This document shows, in pieces, positions 42,784 through 51,961 of a stretch of DNA of 64,000 nt. A program made the translations under genes and the position numbers. The notes beneath the pieces are model-generated. The model saw only the letters and a program-made list of their open reading frames with translations, ran no database searches and was not told the origin of the DNA. The stretch spans positions 868,001 to 932,000 of the forward strand of contig NZ_JACETV010000001.1 in the NCBI RefSeq assembly GCF_013912375.1. Reading direction: 5' to 3'. The stretch's first letter is position 1, and each line of letters opens with the position of its first letter. Source of the DNA: Emticicia sp. BO119 (lineage in GTDB: Bacteria > Bacteroidota > Bacteroidia > Cytophagales > Spirosomataceae).

Positions 42784-42883
42784 TACTTTTCATTTTTTAA
42801 CATTTGTAAAAGGATTCACTCGCCAATAGCCGGAATTTTGTAGCAGGTTTTGAGTACAACAAAACATGAGATACAAAAAGGAT

Positions 42884-43210
42884 ATGAATTGGATAGTGTT
42901 AATCATCGCAGGATTATTTGAGGTTGCTTTCGCTGCCTGTTTAGGTAAAGCAAGAACAAGCACTGGTAGTGAGGCTTATTGGTGGTATTCGGGCTTTTTG
43001 GTTTCTTTGGTAAGCAGTATGTTATTGCTTATGAAAGCCCTGCAAAACCTACCTATTGGCACAGCCTATACCATCTGGACAGCCATAGGGGCCATCGGGA
43101 CAGTATTAATCGGTATATTTGTATTCAAAGAGCCCACCAATTTCTGGAGAATTTTCTTTTTATTGACTCTGGTTGGGTCTGTGATTGGTTTGAAGTTGAT
43201 TTCACATTAA
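42884..43210 (+). CDS. Small multidrug resistance family exporter, Gdx/SugE type
   Basis: A 108-residue inner-membrane protein with four helices. The essential Glu is E13 in IAGLFEVAFA when started at ATG 42884, the same position as in Gdx. The TM3 motif reads GTAYTIWTAIGAIGTVLIG, which fits the guanidinium-exporter (Gdx/SugE) subgroup, not EmrE. It should work as a dual-topology dimer in proton antiport. An ATG six codons earlier (42866) is possible. No guanidine riboswitch is visible upstream. The Crp-type regulator precedes it. Confidence 0.9.
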   Translation: MNWIVLIIAGLFEVAFAACLGKARTSTGSEAYWWYSGFLVSLVSSMLLLMKALQNLPIGTAYTIWTAIGAIGTVLIGIFVFKEPTNFWRIFFLLTLVGSVIGLKLISH

Positions 43211-43232
43211 TAACTACTAGTGTTTTAATGCT

Positions 43233-43838
43233 ATGGTGATATTTAAGTATTTTGATAAGCCTGAAGTTTTTACGGGATTAAAAGATACAGCAAGCCCTTG
43301 TGATACTTGTGGTGAAGTGAAAATGTGCTTTGATGCTGAATTATTTTATGGTTGGGAAGAATTATCTTCGATTTGTCCGGATTGTCTGGCGAGTGGAAAG
43401 CTTTATGATAAGAATGTTTTTACCTGTCAGGGAGATATTGAAGAACTGAAAGGCCAATTGAAATGGATGAATCCATCACTAGATAATGAGGAAATTCATA
43501 GAGTTGCCATACAAAAAACATTTGAATTAGAAAAAACTACTCCTCATTTAATAAAGTGGCAGGACTGGAACTGGCCCTGTGCGGATGGAGATTATTGTAA
43601 GTTTATCGGGTATGGTTCTAAACCATTATATGAGGAATTAGCTCAGGGAGCTTCAGCTAAAGATTTTTTTAGAAACTCATTTTATAGTATTGAAGAATAT
43701 TTCGACCATTTATGGGATGGGGTTTTGTCTGATAAAAGAATTTCCAATTTTGAAGATAGCAATAAGTTTGTTTCTGTATTTTATGTTTTCAGAAGTCTTC
43801 ATTCGGATAGAATCATTACCATATGGGATTGTAGTTAA
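43233..43838 (+). CDS. CbrC/UPF0167-family protein
   Basis: A 201-residue cytosolic protein of the CbrC (UPF0167) family. It opens with FKYFDKPEVFTG and has two Cys pairs that may bind zinc, PCDTCGEV near residue 25 and ICPDCLASGK near 50. A conserved WQDWNWPCADGDYCKFIGYGS follows, with two more Cys. The name comes from an E. coli colicin E2 tolerance locus; the biochemical role is unknown. It lies 22 bp downstream of the exporter and may share its transcript. Confidence 0.88.
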   Translation: MVIFKYFDKPEVFTGLKDTASPCDTCGEVKMCFDAELFYGWEELSSICPDCLASGKLYDKNVFTCQGDIEELKGQLKWMNPSLDNEEIHRVAIQKTFELEKTTPHLIKWQDWNWPCADGDYCKFIGYGSKPLYEELAQGASAKDFFRNSFYSIEEYFDHLWDGVLSDKRISNFEDSNKFVSVFYVFRSLHSDRIITIWDCS

Positions 43839-43968
43839 AAGTGGGTTATTCCAGGTTTTGAGAGGTTTAAAGAATAATAGTTACTTTGAAGATTTAGAAA
43901 ATAAGGATAATATTTTTAATCTAAAAATAATTGACAATACTGATTATCCAAGTTAAACCAACCTTGCA

Positions 43969-44928
43969 ATGACTGAAATACCTGATAACAAACTGCTTTT
44001 AGACCATACCTATAAAAAGTATATTCCGATTGTCACAACCATTTGCTGTGCTATAAGTGTAATTCTGTTTATAGGAATTAATCTTGAAGAAAAAGCAGAT
44101 GATTGGTCTGTTTACAAAAGATGGGGCTCTCCACCTATGACAGATATTTTTAGTGGTAGCTATTGGGGGTTGATTACAAGTAATTTTTTACATGTAGACT
44201 TATGGCATATTGCATTTAACTTATATGGTTTCTGGATTTTAGGGAAAAAGATAGAGTTTGAAACAAATATACCCTATTATTTACTTTTCATTTTAACCGC
44301 TTCTTTGATTAGTTCTTTATCACAACTCGCCTTTAGCGAATCTACAGGAATAGGTATTTCTGGAGTTATATATGCTTTTTTTGGCTTTATATTGTTGAAA
44401 AGCAAAACAGAAAAAGCGTATAAAGAAGTATTAGATAAAAAAACTATCAGGCAAATAATAGGTTGGACTGCCCTGTGTGTTATTCTTACTTATTTTAAGA
44501 TTTGGAATGTCGGCAATGCGGCTCACATTGCCGGATTTGTTTGGGGCGTCTTATTAGCTTATATATCAGGGTTTAATCTTCCAAAACAATTGAGTATCGG
44601 GTCAGCATTTCTTGTAGTATTAGCCTCTTCGATTTTCTGGACGCCTTTTTCAAATTCGTGGCTGTCGTATCAGGCCTATCAATTACACTTAACCAAACAC
44701 TACGACGAAGCTATAGCGGCATATAAGAAAATTTTAGACAGAGAGGCGACAAATGAATGGGCAAGAGAAAATCGGACGCGGCTTGAAGTACATAAGCTTC
44801 AACAAAAAATCAATGCACTCATTGAAAACCATCAATATAAGGAAATCTTACCGCTACTTAATAGAATCAATGAGTTAGATCCAAATAATGAATGGGCGAA
44901 AGAGACTAAAAAAAGGAGTGTCTGGTGA
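43969..44928 (+). CDS. Rhomboid intramembrane serine protease with C-terminal TPR-like tail
   Basis: A 319-residue membrane protein. Six to seven helices cover about residues 20-245. The rhomboid landmarks are FLHVDLWHIAFNLYGFW, the catalytic Ser131 in GIGISGVIYAFFG, and the catalytic His186 in NAAHIAGFVWG. The last 75 residues are soluble and helical, with a TPR-like unit (AYQLHLTKHYDEAIAAYKKI, LDREATNEWARE) and a second similar one ending ELDPNNEWAKE. The tail may recruit substrates or partners. Substrates are unknown. Confidence 0.9.
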   Translation: MTEIPDNKLLLDHTYKKYIPIVTTICCAISVILFIGINLEEKADDWSVYKRWGSPPMTDIFSGSYWGLITSNFLHVDLWHIAFNLYGFWILGKKIEFETNIPYYLLFILTASLISSLSQLAFSESTGIGISGVIYAFFGFILLKSKTEKAYKEVLDKKTIRQIIGWTALCVILTYFKIWNVGNAAHIAGFVWGVLLAYISGFNLPKQLSIGSAFLVVLASSIFWTPFSNSWLSYQAYQLHLTKHYDEAIAAYKKILDREATNEWARENRTRLEVHKLQQKINALIENHQYKEILPLLNRINELDPNNEWAKETKKRSVW

Positions 44929-45065
44929 ATTGTTTATGACTCTACTAATTTAAAATTATTTTCTATTTTCATATTCAACAGCATATTTTAGACTTGCTTA
45001 ATTTTATGAAGCAGAAATATAGATGCCGAACTTTTAAAGATATCAAAGAGAATTTTAAGGTATAG

Positions 45066-45938
45066 ATGAAACCAATATTTTCAATACTATTATTGGGCTT
45101 AATACTTTTTATAGGGTCATGTGCTCAGGAAAAAAGTAATGATAATGCCATGACAGTAAAAATAGATAGCGTTTTACCTGGTAGGGGATATGCCAAGCCA
45201 CTAAATGATGTAAACTTAAAGCAAGAAGACGAAGAAATAAGTGATAGCTTACACTTGAACAATATATTACAAAAAGCATTGAGCATTGCACAAAAAAATA
45301 GTAGTCAAATAAACTTTACCGGAGAATTCGAGACAAAATCAGATACTTTCGGTTTAGTCAGAACCCGTTTATCTATTGGGTATTTTTTCTCAAAAAGATA
45401 TAAGCATTTAATTGTTAATAGAGAAAATCCTGGAGGAGACCGAATAAATATATATCATCTCAATAGTAAAAAAGTCCAAACTGTTTTGTTTTACATACAG
45501 TCGGAAAGGAGTTATGTGAAAGACATACTTCAAGACGTGAATGGAGATGGCTATAAAGATTTTGTGGTAGACTTGTATGGCAAGACAGGATGCTGTCTGA
45601 AAACTTTTAATGAAGTTTATCTCTATCTACCTGAAACCGGCAGGTTTTCAGGTAGATTCGAATTTATTAATCCAACTTATTCTCCAAAAGAGAAAGTTAT
45701 CAGAGGTGTAGGCTACGGTCAACCGGGTGAAACCGAAATGTATAAATATAAATGGAATGGCTTAAAAATAGATACTATTGAATTCATTTATCCGGATGAA
45801 AAGCATAAAGGCTATTATATAAAATCTAATACTTTACCTGAAGATAAAAAGCGCACGAAAATAATCAGGCTTAAAAAGGTGCCAAAAGAATACATCCGTA
45901 TTTATGGTTATGATTGGTTTATGTATCCCAAAGATTGA
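45066..45938 (+). CDS. Unrecognised lipoprotein
   Basis: A 290-residue protein with a clear lipoprotein signal (LLGLILFIGSC). The mature part is beta-rich. A DVNGDGYKDFVVDLYG segment resembles one calcium-binding FG-GAP/VCBS-type blade, but only one such repeat is present. GDRINIYHLN and ETEMYKYKWNGLKIDTIEF look like beta-hairpins. Function unknown. It converges on the esterase gene with a 16-bp gap and no room for a separate terminator. Confidence 0.75.
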   Translation: MKPIFSILLLGLILFIGSCAQEKSNDNAMTVKIDSVLPGRGYAKPLNDVNLKQEDEEISDSLHLNNILQKALSIAQKNSSQINFTGEFETKSDTFGLVRTRLSIGYFFSKRYKHLIVNRENPGGDRINIYHLNSKKVQTVLFYIQSERSYVKDILQDVNGDGYKDFVVDLYGKTGCCLKTFNEVYLYLPETGRFSGRFEFINPTYSPKEKVIRGVGYGQPGETEMYKYKWNGLKIDTIEFIYPDEKHKGYYIKSNTLPEDKKRTKIIRLKKVPKEYIRIYGYDWFMYPKD

Positions 45939-45954
45939 TAATCAACAAATCAAG

Positions 45955-46674
45955 CTACCTCCTCTTCCACTGCAACAACCACTCATAAATCTCATCGTTT
46001 TCATACAAATGCTGTATGCTATGGCCCTCGTTTTCTAAACGGGTGAACTTGATACTGGCCTTACATTCTTCTAATGTCTTTACAACCCTTTCGGTTTCGC
46101 TGATAGAGATAACATTATCCTCAGTGCCATGAAATGTCCATATCGGTATATTTTTCAGGCTTGGGCAAAGTCTTGGTATATCACCATTGCTAATCCAACC
46201 ACATAGAGGTACTAATGCTGCGAGTTTATCAGAATGATCCATTCCTACTACAAATGTACCCTGACCACCCAGACTTATGCCTGTAAGATACACTCTATCC
46301 TTGTCAATTCTATATTTGGTTGTTAGCTCTGTGTACAACGAGTCAAACCAGTTTTCTGTACTCCAGAATTTACCATCAGGGCATTGGGGTGATGCGATAA
46401 TAAAGTTGAATTCTTTGCCTTTGTCAATTACATAAGGTAGGCCATAGCCTTTCAATTTATTCAAATCATTCCCTCGATGTGAGCTTCCATGTAAATAAAT
46501 AATCAAGGGGTATGGCATAGTTTTTTTGCCATAATCCTTAGGTAAGTACAACAAATAATTATACCTGGCCTTTGATTTACTGGTAATTTGAGCGTAGGTG
46601 CAACTAAGACAAGCGATTGAAAAAAGGAAAGAAATTGCAAGGAGGCGATAAAAACAGAGGTTAAAAAGGTACAT
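45955..46674 (-). CDS. Secreted alpha/beta hydrolase (feruloyl esterase/PHB depolymerase-like)
   Basis: A 239-residue exported esterase. A signal peptide (LLAISFLFSIACLSCTYAQ) is followed by an alpha/beta-hydrolase domain: YNYLLYLPKDYGKK, LIIYLHGSSHRGNDL (oxyanion region), nucleophile Ser in TGISLGGQGTF, acid in WTFHGTEDNVIS, and catalytic His in LENEGHSIQHLY. It resembles the phospholipase/carboxylesterase and LpqC-type esterases of Bacteroidetes. The substrate is unknown; plant polysaccharide esters or short acyl esters are typical. Confidence 0.88.
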   Translation of the reverse strand: MYLFNLCFYRLLAISFLFSIACLSCTYAQITSKSKARYNYLLYLPKDYGKKTMPYPLIIYLHGSSHRGNDLNKLKGYGLPYVIDKGKEFNFIIASPQCPDGKFWSTENWFDSLYTELTTKYRIDKDRVYLTGISLGGQGTFVVGMDHSDKLAALVPLCGWISNGDIPRLCPSLKNIPIWTFHGTEDNVISISETERVVKTLEECKASIKFTRLENEGHSIQHLYENDEIYEWLLQWKRR

Positions 46675-46858
46675 AAGGGTTTTAGTGGAAGTGGTTGATT
46701 TTCAGGTATTTATGTGTTAGGTGATCTTGGCGATTAGCAGAAAATGTAATCAGAATAATTACTGTGCAATTTTACAAATATTAAATGGGGTTTTAAAAAA
46801 AAGCAAAATTTAATTTTAGGCTATCTATGGAAAAGTATTAGATTAATACAATAAAAAA

Positions 46859-46932
46859 GTGTAGATAATCGACCGTTTTGATGTGTTTTATCTACACAAG
46901 GCGTATATTGGTCGCCTAATGTATATACGCGA
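46859..46932. promoter_or_regulatory. Clustered inverted repeats upstream of the outer-membrane protein gene
   Basis: GTGTAGATAA (46859-46868) is repeated inverted as TTATCTACAC (46888-46897). A second dyad, GCGTATAT (46901-46908)/ATATACGC (46923-46930), follows at once, with an overlapping GTCGC/GCGAC pair (46911-46915, 46928-46932). The cluster ends 52 bp before the start codon and looks like an operator region. The remaining 310-bp gap shows nothing else. Confidence 0.55.
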
Positions 46933-46984
46933 CTAAACTTTAGATAGTTTTATTATTCTAAGAGGTGTTAACTAATTACTAACA

Positions 46985-49810
46985 ATGAAGAAGCATCTAT
47001 TTATATTATCGCTCACACTTTTAGTTTCTGCTAAAGTTTTTGCTCAAGGAGTAGAAGTAACAGGAACGGTACAAGAGGCAAAAACCAAAATAGCAGTGGT
47101 TGGAGCCAGTGTATTATTAATTAACCAACAAGATAGCACACAACGAAAAGGCGTACAAGCTGACACCATAGGTTTTTTTAGATTTTCGGGTGTTCAGCCG
47201 GGAAATTATCGGCTACTTATTACTTCTATCGGTTATGATAATCATGAGACCAAAGTTACTATTGGAACTACTACCAAAAACTTAGGTGTAATTGTTATGG
47301 GCGAAAATGCCAGACAATTGAGTGAGGTTGTAGTGCGTGAAAAACAGATTCGTGTAGAACAAAAAGGAGATACTGTGCAGTATAATGCCAGTGCTTATAA
47401 AACCAATCCTGATGCTTCGGCAGAAGACCTTGTGAAGAAAATGCCAGGTGTAACCATTGAAAACGGCGTAGTGAAAGCTCAGGGTGAAGATGTAAAAAAA
47501 GTAACTGTTGACGGGCAGGAGTTTTTTGGTGATGATGCTACTTTGGCCTTGAAAAACTTACCTGCCGAAATCATTGATAAGGTACAGGTTTTTGACCGAT
47601 TGAGCGAGCAAGCCCAGTTTACAGGCTTTGATGATGGAAACTCTGTCAAGACTATCAATATTACTACTATACAAGGTAAAAATAACGGACAATTTGGTAA
47701 AGTGTATGCTGGATATGGCGAAAATGACCGTTATCAATCTGGAGTAAGTATGAACTTTTTTAAGAAAGACCAGCGTCTGACTATCATTGGTTTATCAAAT
47801 AATATTAATCAGCAGAACTTTTCTAACGATGATATATTAGGGGTTCTTGGTTCATCCGGTGGCGGCGGCTTTGGTGGTGGCGGATTCGGCGGTGGAGGTG
47901 GAGGCCGTGGCGGCGGTGGGGGTGGCCGTCCTGGTGGATTTGGTGGCGGTGGTGCAAATGCAGGAGATTTTATGGTTGGTCAACAACCAGGTATTGCTCA
48001 TACAACTTCAATCGGGCTTAATTATAGCGATAATTTAGGTAAAAAAGTAAAACTAAATACGAGTTATTTCTTTAATTCGGCCAATAATGGAAATGTTAGC
48101 AGTTCGCACCGCGAATATCTTGGAACACTTCCGCAAACTTACGATGCCCTGAATACGACTGATAATGATAATATGAACCATCGTATGAACATCCGGCTCG
48201 AGTATAATATAAATAAAGATAATTCGATCATATTTACGCCACGTATCAGTTGGCAGGATAATAATGCACTTTCAACTTTAGATGCAAGTACTATATTAAA
48301 CGGCGCTTTACAGAATACAACACAAACCTCAAGAAATTCGAATAATAAAGGATTTAACTTATCTGGTGAATTGCTTTACAGACATAGATTTACAAAAGAG
48401 GGACGTACATTCTCGATTAGCATACAGGATAATGTAAATGACCGAACTGGTTTAACCAATCAATATTCAACGAACCGTTATTTTTCACCAAATGATACTA
48501 CACAGATTATTAATCAGCAAACCAAGTCGCTGACCAATAGTAACCGTATGTCGGCCAATGTAAATTATACAGAGCCTTTAAGTAAAACTTCACAATTGCA
48601 ATTCGAACACAATATTTCATATACATTGAGTTCGTCAGACAGAAGAGTGAATGCATTTGATGAAAAAACTGATTCATATTCATTATTAAACCAATCATTG
48701 AGTAGTGTATTTGATAATGATTATATGACTAATCGTACTGGTGTTAGTTACCGTGTACGCAAGCAGCAATCATTTTTTGTAGTAGGAGCTTCTTATCAGA
48801 ACGCACAATTGGCAAGTGAGCAGACCTATCCGTTTGCTCAGAATGTAAAATACTCTTTTAATAGTTTCCTGCCCAATGCAATGCTCAATTTTCGGTTTGA
48901 GAACAAATCTAATTTGCGTATATTTTATCGTTCCAGAACTAATGCACCTTCAGTTAATCAATTGCAAGATGTAATTGATAATAGCAATCCGACGCAGTTA
49001 TCAACAGGTAACCCTGATTTGAAACAGGATTATTCTCATAATATTTCGATACGTTTTGGTTCAACTCAGTCTAAAACGGCCCAAAGCCTCAATGTATTCG
49101 GGAATTTTAGTTATACCAATAATGCAATTGTGCAATCAACTTTCATTGCAGACCAGGATTATGAGTTGGCAAATGGTATTGTCCTTTTCAAAGGGTCACA
49201 GTTGACCAAGCCTGTAAATATGGATGGTATGTTGAGTGTACGTTCCTTTGTAAGTTATGGTTTGCCGGTATCAAAAATCAAATCGAACCTTAACTTTAAT
49301 GCAGGGTTCTCTTATGCTAAAAATCCTAACCTGATTAATAATGCTACAAGTTTTACCAATAACTATGGGATTAACGGTGGAGTAGTAGTTAGCAGTAGTG
49401 CGAGTGAAAAACTTGATTTTACACTTTCGTTTTCGCCAAGTTATAATATCGTTCGTAATAGTTTACAAACTAATCTTAATAGTAATTACTTTTCTCAAAG
49501 TAGTAACTTCAAATTGAACTGGTTGTTTGGTAAAGGATTCGTATTTCAGACAGAAGTGGTTAACCAGTCATATTCTGGACTGGGGGCAGGTTATAACAGA
49601 AGCTTTACTCTCTGGAATGGTGGTTTAGGTTACAAATTCCTGAAAAAACAAGCAGGTGAGTTACGATTCAATGTTTTTGATATTCTGAAACAGAATAATA
49701 GCATCAGCCGCAATGTGTCAACAGCTTATGTTGAAGACGTGAGAAATATGGTATTGGGCCGCTATTATATGCTGACATTTACCTACAGCTTACGTAATTT
49801 CAGATTATAA
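46985..49810 (+). CDS. Outer-membrane beta-barrel protein with CarboxypepD_reg-like domain (TonB-receptor-like)
   Basis: A 941-residue outer-membrane protein. Order: signal peptide (LSLTLLVSAKVFAQ), an N-terminal carboxypeptidase-regulatory-like domain (about 22-112), a plug-like domain (about 120-225, KMPGVTIENGVVKAQGEDVK and DGQEFFGDDATLALKNLP), then a large beta-barrel to the C-terminal aromatic strand (YMLTFTYSLRNFRL). This is the OMP_b-brl_3 type, not SusC; no SusD partner follows. Residues 292-323 are an almost pure Gly tract with Phe and Arg, encoded by a GC-rich patch, probably in an early barrel loop. The substrate is unknown. Clustered inverted repeats precede the gene. Confidence 0.92.
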   Translation: MKKHLFILSLTLLVSAKVFAQGVEVTGTVQEAKTKIAVVGASVLLINQQDSTQRKGVQADTIGFFRFSGVQPGNYRLLITSIGYDNHETKVTIGTTTKNLGVIVMGENARQLSEVVVREKQIRVEQKGDTVQYNASAYKTNPDASAEDLVKKMPGVTIENGVVKAQGEDVKKVTVDGQEFFGDDATLALKNLPAEIIDKVQVFDRLSEQAQFTGFDDGNSVKTINITTIQGKNNGQFGKVYAGYGENDRYQSGVSMNFFKKDQRLTIIGLSNNINQQNFSNDDILGVLGSSGGGGFGGGGFGGGGGGRGGGGGGRPGGFGGGGANAGDFMVGQQPGIAHTTSIGLNYSDNLGKKVKLNTSYFFNSANNGNVSSSHREYLGTLPQTYDALNTTDNDNMNHRMNIRLEYNINKDNSIIFTPRISWQDNNALSTLDASTILNGALQNTTQTSRNSNNKGFNLSGELLYRHRFTKEGRTFSISIQDNVNDRTGLTNQYSTNRYFSPNDTTQIINQQTKSLTNSNRMSANVNYTEPLSKTSQLQFEHNISYTLSSSDRRVNAFDEKTDSYSLLNQSLSSVFDNDYMTNRTGVSYRVRKQQSFFVVGASYQNAQLASEQTYPFAQNVKYSFNSFLPNAMLNFRFENKSNLRIFYRSRTNAPSVNQLQDVIDNSNPTQLSTGNPDLKQDYSHNISIRFGSTQSKTAQSLNVFGNFSYTNNAIVQSTFIADQDYELANGIVLFKGSQLTKPVNMDGMLSVRSFVSYGLPVSKIKSNLNFNAGFSYAKNPNLINNATSFTNNYGINGGVVVSSSASEKLDFTLSFSPSYNIVRNSLQTNLNSNYFSQSSNFKLNWLFGKGFVFQTEVVNQSYSGLGAGYNRSFTLWNGGLGYKFLKKQAGELRFNVFDILKQNNSISRNVSTAYVEDVRNMVLGRYYMLTFTYSLRNFRL

Positions 49811-49836
49811 GCTTTTTAAAGTTTAATATATTTGCC

Positions 49837-49871
49837 AACGCCTTGTTATGTATGATAGCAGGGCGTTTTTC
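49837..49871 (+). terminator. Terminator of the outer-membrane protein gene
   Basis: AACGCCTTG (49837-49845) pairs with CAGGGCGTT (49859-49867) with one wobble, followed by TTTTTC. It lies 26 bp after the stop codon. Confidence 0.75.
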
Positions 49872-50338
49872 TGTTATACAATCAGTTGTTCGGATTCTAA
49901 CTTAACATCTCGAATAGAGGATAAATATTATATCCTATTCCCAATTTTTCAAACTGTGCATTCTGTACCCCATATAAGATTAAATAGATTGCTTTGGGTT
50001 AAATACTGGTAACTGCTTTCAATGTCTTGCAATTTTTTATATCTAATGCTCGGTTAGACGAATAGAATCGATTATTTAGTTGAAAAACTTTAGTTGTTTT
50101 CATTTGTCCAGAAGGTTTCAAAACCCAGACAAACTTTATATAGCACTAATTGGAACAATATTACCAGATTTAAATTACCGCATAATAAATATCTCGCTAA
50201 TTTCTTCTTCTACATTTTTACAACTATTTTTTTTTCGAGCATATTGCATTTTGTTTGCCTGACTTGTTTTCACTCTGTTTGAATTTAGAATCACACTTGG
50301 CAATTGCTGTTTGAATCATACAACAAAATCTACAATTT
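49872..50338. other. Intergenic region with no identified gene
   Basis: About 470 AT-rich bases between two plus-strand genes. Short frames exist in it but none has coding character. I saw no strong dyad and no full TTG/TAnnTTTG promoter, although the SGNH gene must be transcribed from here. Confidence 0.4.
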
Positions 50339-51508
50339 ATGTCCTCACTTTTAATAAAAAGATTAAGATTCTTCTTAATTCAACTTTTATTGCTTATCTG
50401 TGTAGTCGAATTATTCTCTTTTATTGCTATCAGATGGCTGCATTTTGGATTACCTCCAAAAGTTTATTCCAATCAGTTTTTGCCTTTTTTTGTTGATAAC
50501 AATAAAGCATTTGGTGCATGGCATTATGCTAATGCCTCAACACGACACATTGGCCCCTGCTGGAATGTTGAGTATCAGTTTAACAGCTATGGAGCAAGAG
50601 ATGATGAGAAAAAGAAAGTATCAGAGAGAAAACGTATTGTTTTTTTAGGTGACTCTTTTATTGAAGGCTATGGTATTGAAAAAGAAAAAAGATTATCGAA
50701 TCTATTAGAAAAACGTACTACTATTGAATGCCTGAATTTTGGCACTTCGGGTTCATTCGGCACAACTCAAATGCGCCTTCTTTATGAAACTAAGGCGAAA
50801 GATTTTTCACACAATGCAGTGGTGCTTTCATTCTTTCCTTTTAATGATTTATTAGATGATAATTATGAATTCGGTAAGTCGTTTTTTTATACACAACGTC
50901 GGTACCGTCCTTATCTTGTCAAAGATTCAAGCCAGAATTATCAACTGATTTATCATGTTGATGCTCTGGAGAAATCACAAGCTTATCCTGACAGTATTCC
51001 GAAAAGAACAACTGCCGATTTGTTCAAGGATATTTATTATGGCAAACAAAGGTTTGTGAACAAAATTAGGTCATTGATAACTGATTTTACCTATACAGGA
51101 GCTATGGCTGATTTTATAGCTAATAGAGTCAGATTCAGGCAATCAGGTACTGAAAGTTCATATAAAAGTGAGGTATTTAGTCAGAGTAATAGAGAAGGTA
51201 TGGATTTATTCTGTCATAACATTGAAAAAATCAAAAATCTGGCTGGTGAAAAGCCACTTATTCTGCTTTTAATTCCTCATCCGCTTGATTTAATAGAGTA
51301 TAAAAAAACGGGTAAAAGTATATTGCGTGATACTTTGAATCAATATTGCCAGAATAAGAATATTCATATGATTGATTTATTAGAGGAGTTTGCCAAATTA
51401 GACTCAGTAGCTGATTATTTTTTACCTTGTGATGGCCATTGGTCAGAAAAAGGTAATGAATTTGTGACAGAATTATTGACAAAGAAGATAGGGCAGATAA
51501 ATTTTTAA
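50339..51508 (+). CDS. Membrane-anchored SGNH/GDSL hydrolase-like protein
   Basis: A 389-residue protein. One N-terminal membrane helix (FFLIQLLLLICVVELFSFIA) anchors an SGNH domain outside the membrane. Block I is IVFLGDSFIEGYGI with the nucleophile Ser. The oxyanion Gly/Asn region is LNFGTSGSFGTTQM. Block V is LPCDGHWSEKGNE, with catalytic Asp and His. The FNSYGARDDEKK segment before block I is typical of SGNH proteins linked to extracellular polysaccharide or cell-wall acetylation, but the substrate is unknown. It has its own terminator. Confidence 0.85.
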   Translation: MSSLLIKRLRFFLIQLLLLICVVELFSFIAIRWLHFGLPPKVYSNQFLPFFVDNNKAFGAWHYANASTRHIGPCWNVEYQFNSYGARDDEKKKVSERKRIVFLGDSFIEGYGIEKEKRLSNLLEKRTTIECLNFGTSGSFGTTQMRLLYETKAKDFSHNAVVLSFFPFNDLLDDNYEFGKSFFYTQRRYRPYLVKDSSQNYQLIYHVDALEKSQAYPDSIPKRTTADLFKDIYYGKQRFVNKIRSLITDFTYTGAMADFIANRVRFRQSGTESSYKSEVFSQSNREGMDLFCHNIEKIKNLAGEKPLILLLIPHPLDLIEYKKTGKSILRDTLNQYCQNKNIHMIDLLEEFAKLDSVADYFLPCDGHWSEKGNEFVTELLTKKIGQINF

Positions 51509-51542
51509 TATGCAATTAAAATGTCTGATTGAAAATTGTAAC

Positions 51543-51574
51543 AAAAAAGGTAGCCCAAGCGGACTACCTTTTTA
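51543..51574. terminator. Bidirectional terminator between converging genes
   Basis: AAAGGTAG and CTACCTTT, extended inward by CC/GG with one bulge, form a stem at about 51546-51570 with A- and T-runs on either side. It can serve both the SGNH gene and the small secreted protein gene. Confidence 0.75.
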
Positions 51575-51595
51575 TCTATTGAACTTGATTCACTA

Positions 51596-51961
51596 CTATT
51601 TCAAAACCAAATCTTCTCGTTCAATTTCCTGTGCTCGTTTGGTGGCTTCTTTGTGGCCGTTCGACGTTAGCAGATTCTTTTGTTTATAATTTCTGTGTCT
51701 GTTTCCTAAAGCCACATCAAAAACTATTGTTGCAGGTTGAGGGGCATTAACATGTGCTTTATAATTGCGGTGATTTTCCAACGGGTTTGTTGAGTAATCA
51801 TTCGAAATCGCGATTTGTGACTGTTGAACCCCCTGATTTTTTTTAGCTAAAAGCAGATTTTGCTGCTTATAATTTGCCGGAGGAGAAGTTTTGCTTTGCG
51901 CAAAAGCAGTAGTTGTTACTGCAAATGCAGATAACACCACTAAAGTGTGTATAAGTTTCAT
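51596..51961 (-). CDS. Small secreted protein with repeated NYKQxNLL motif
   Basis: A 121-residue protein with a clear signal peptide (LVVLSAFAVTTTAFAQ). The mature part contains an imperfect internal repeat: NYKQQNLLLAKKN near the start, HRNYKAHVN in the middle and HRNYKQKNLLTSN near the end. The rest is rich in Asn, Gln and Lys and probably disordered. No family recognised. It is a single-gene unit with a shared terminator. Confidence 0.7.
   Translation of the reverse strand: MKLIHTLVVLSAFAVTTTAFAQSKTSPPANYKQQNLLLAKKNQGVQQSQIAISNDYSTNPLENHRNYKAHVNAPQPATIVFDVALGNRHRNYKQKNLLTSNGHKEATKRAQEIEREDLVLK

Noticed and set aside
42784-42883. Guanidine riboswitch upstream of the Gdx/SugE gene
   Set aside because: The 100-bp gap shows none of the conserved ykkC-type blocks that I would expect and no terminator hairpin.
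43690-43956. 88-codon plus-strand frame overlapping the CbrC gene
   Set aside because: Its first half is the out-of-frame reading of a good family member; the remainder alone is too short to support.
47847-48038. 63-codon frame within the outer-membrane protein gene
   Set aside because: It is the Val/Ala-rich shadow of the glycine tract in another frame.
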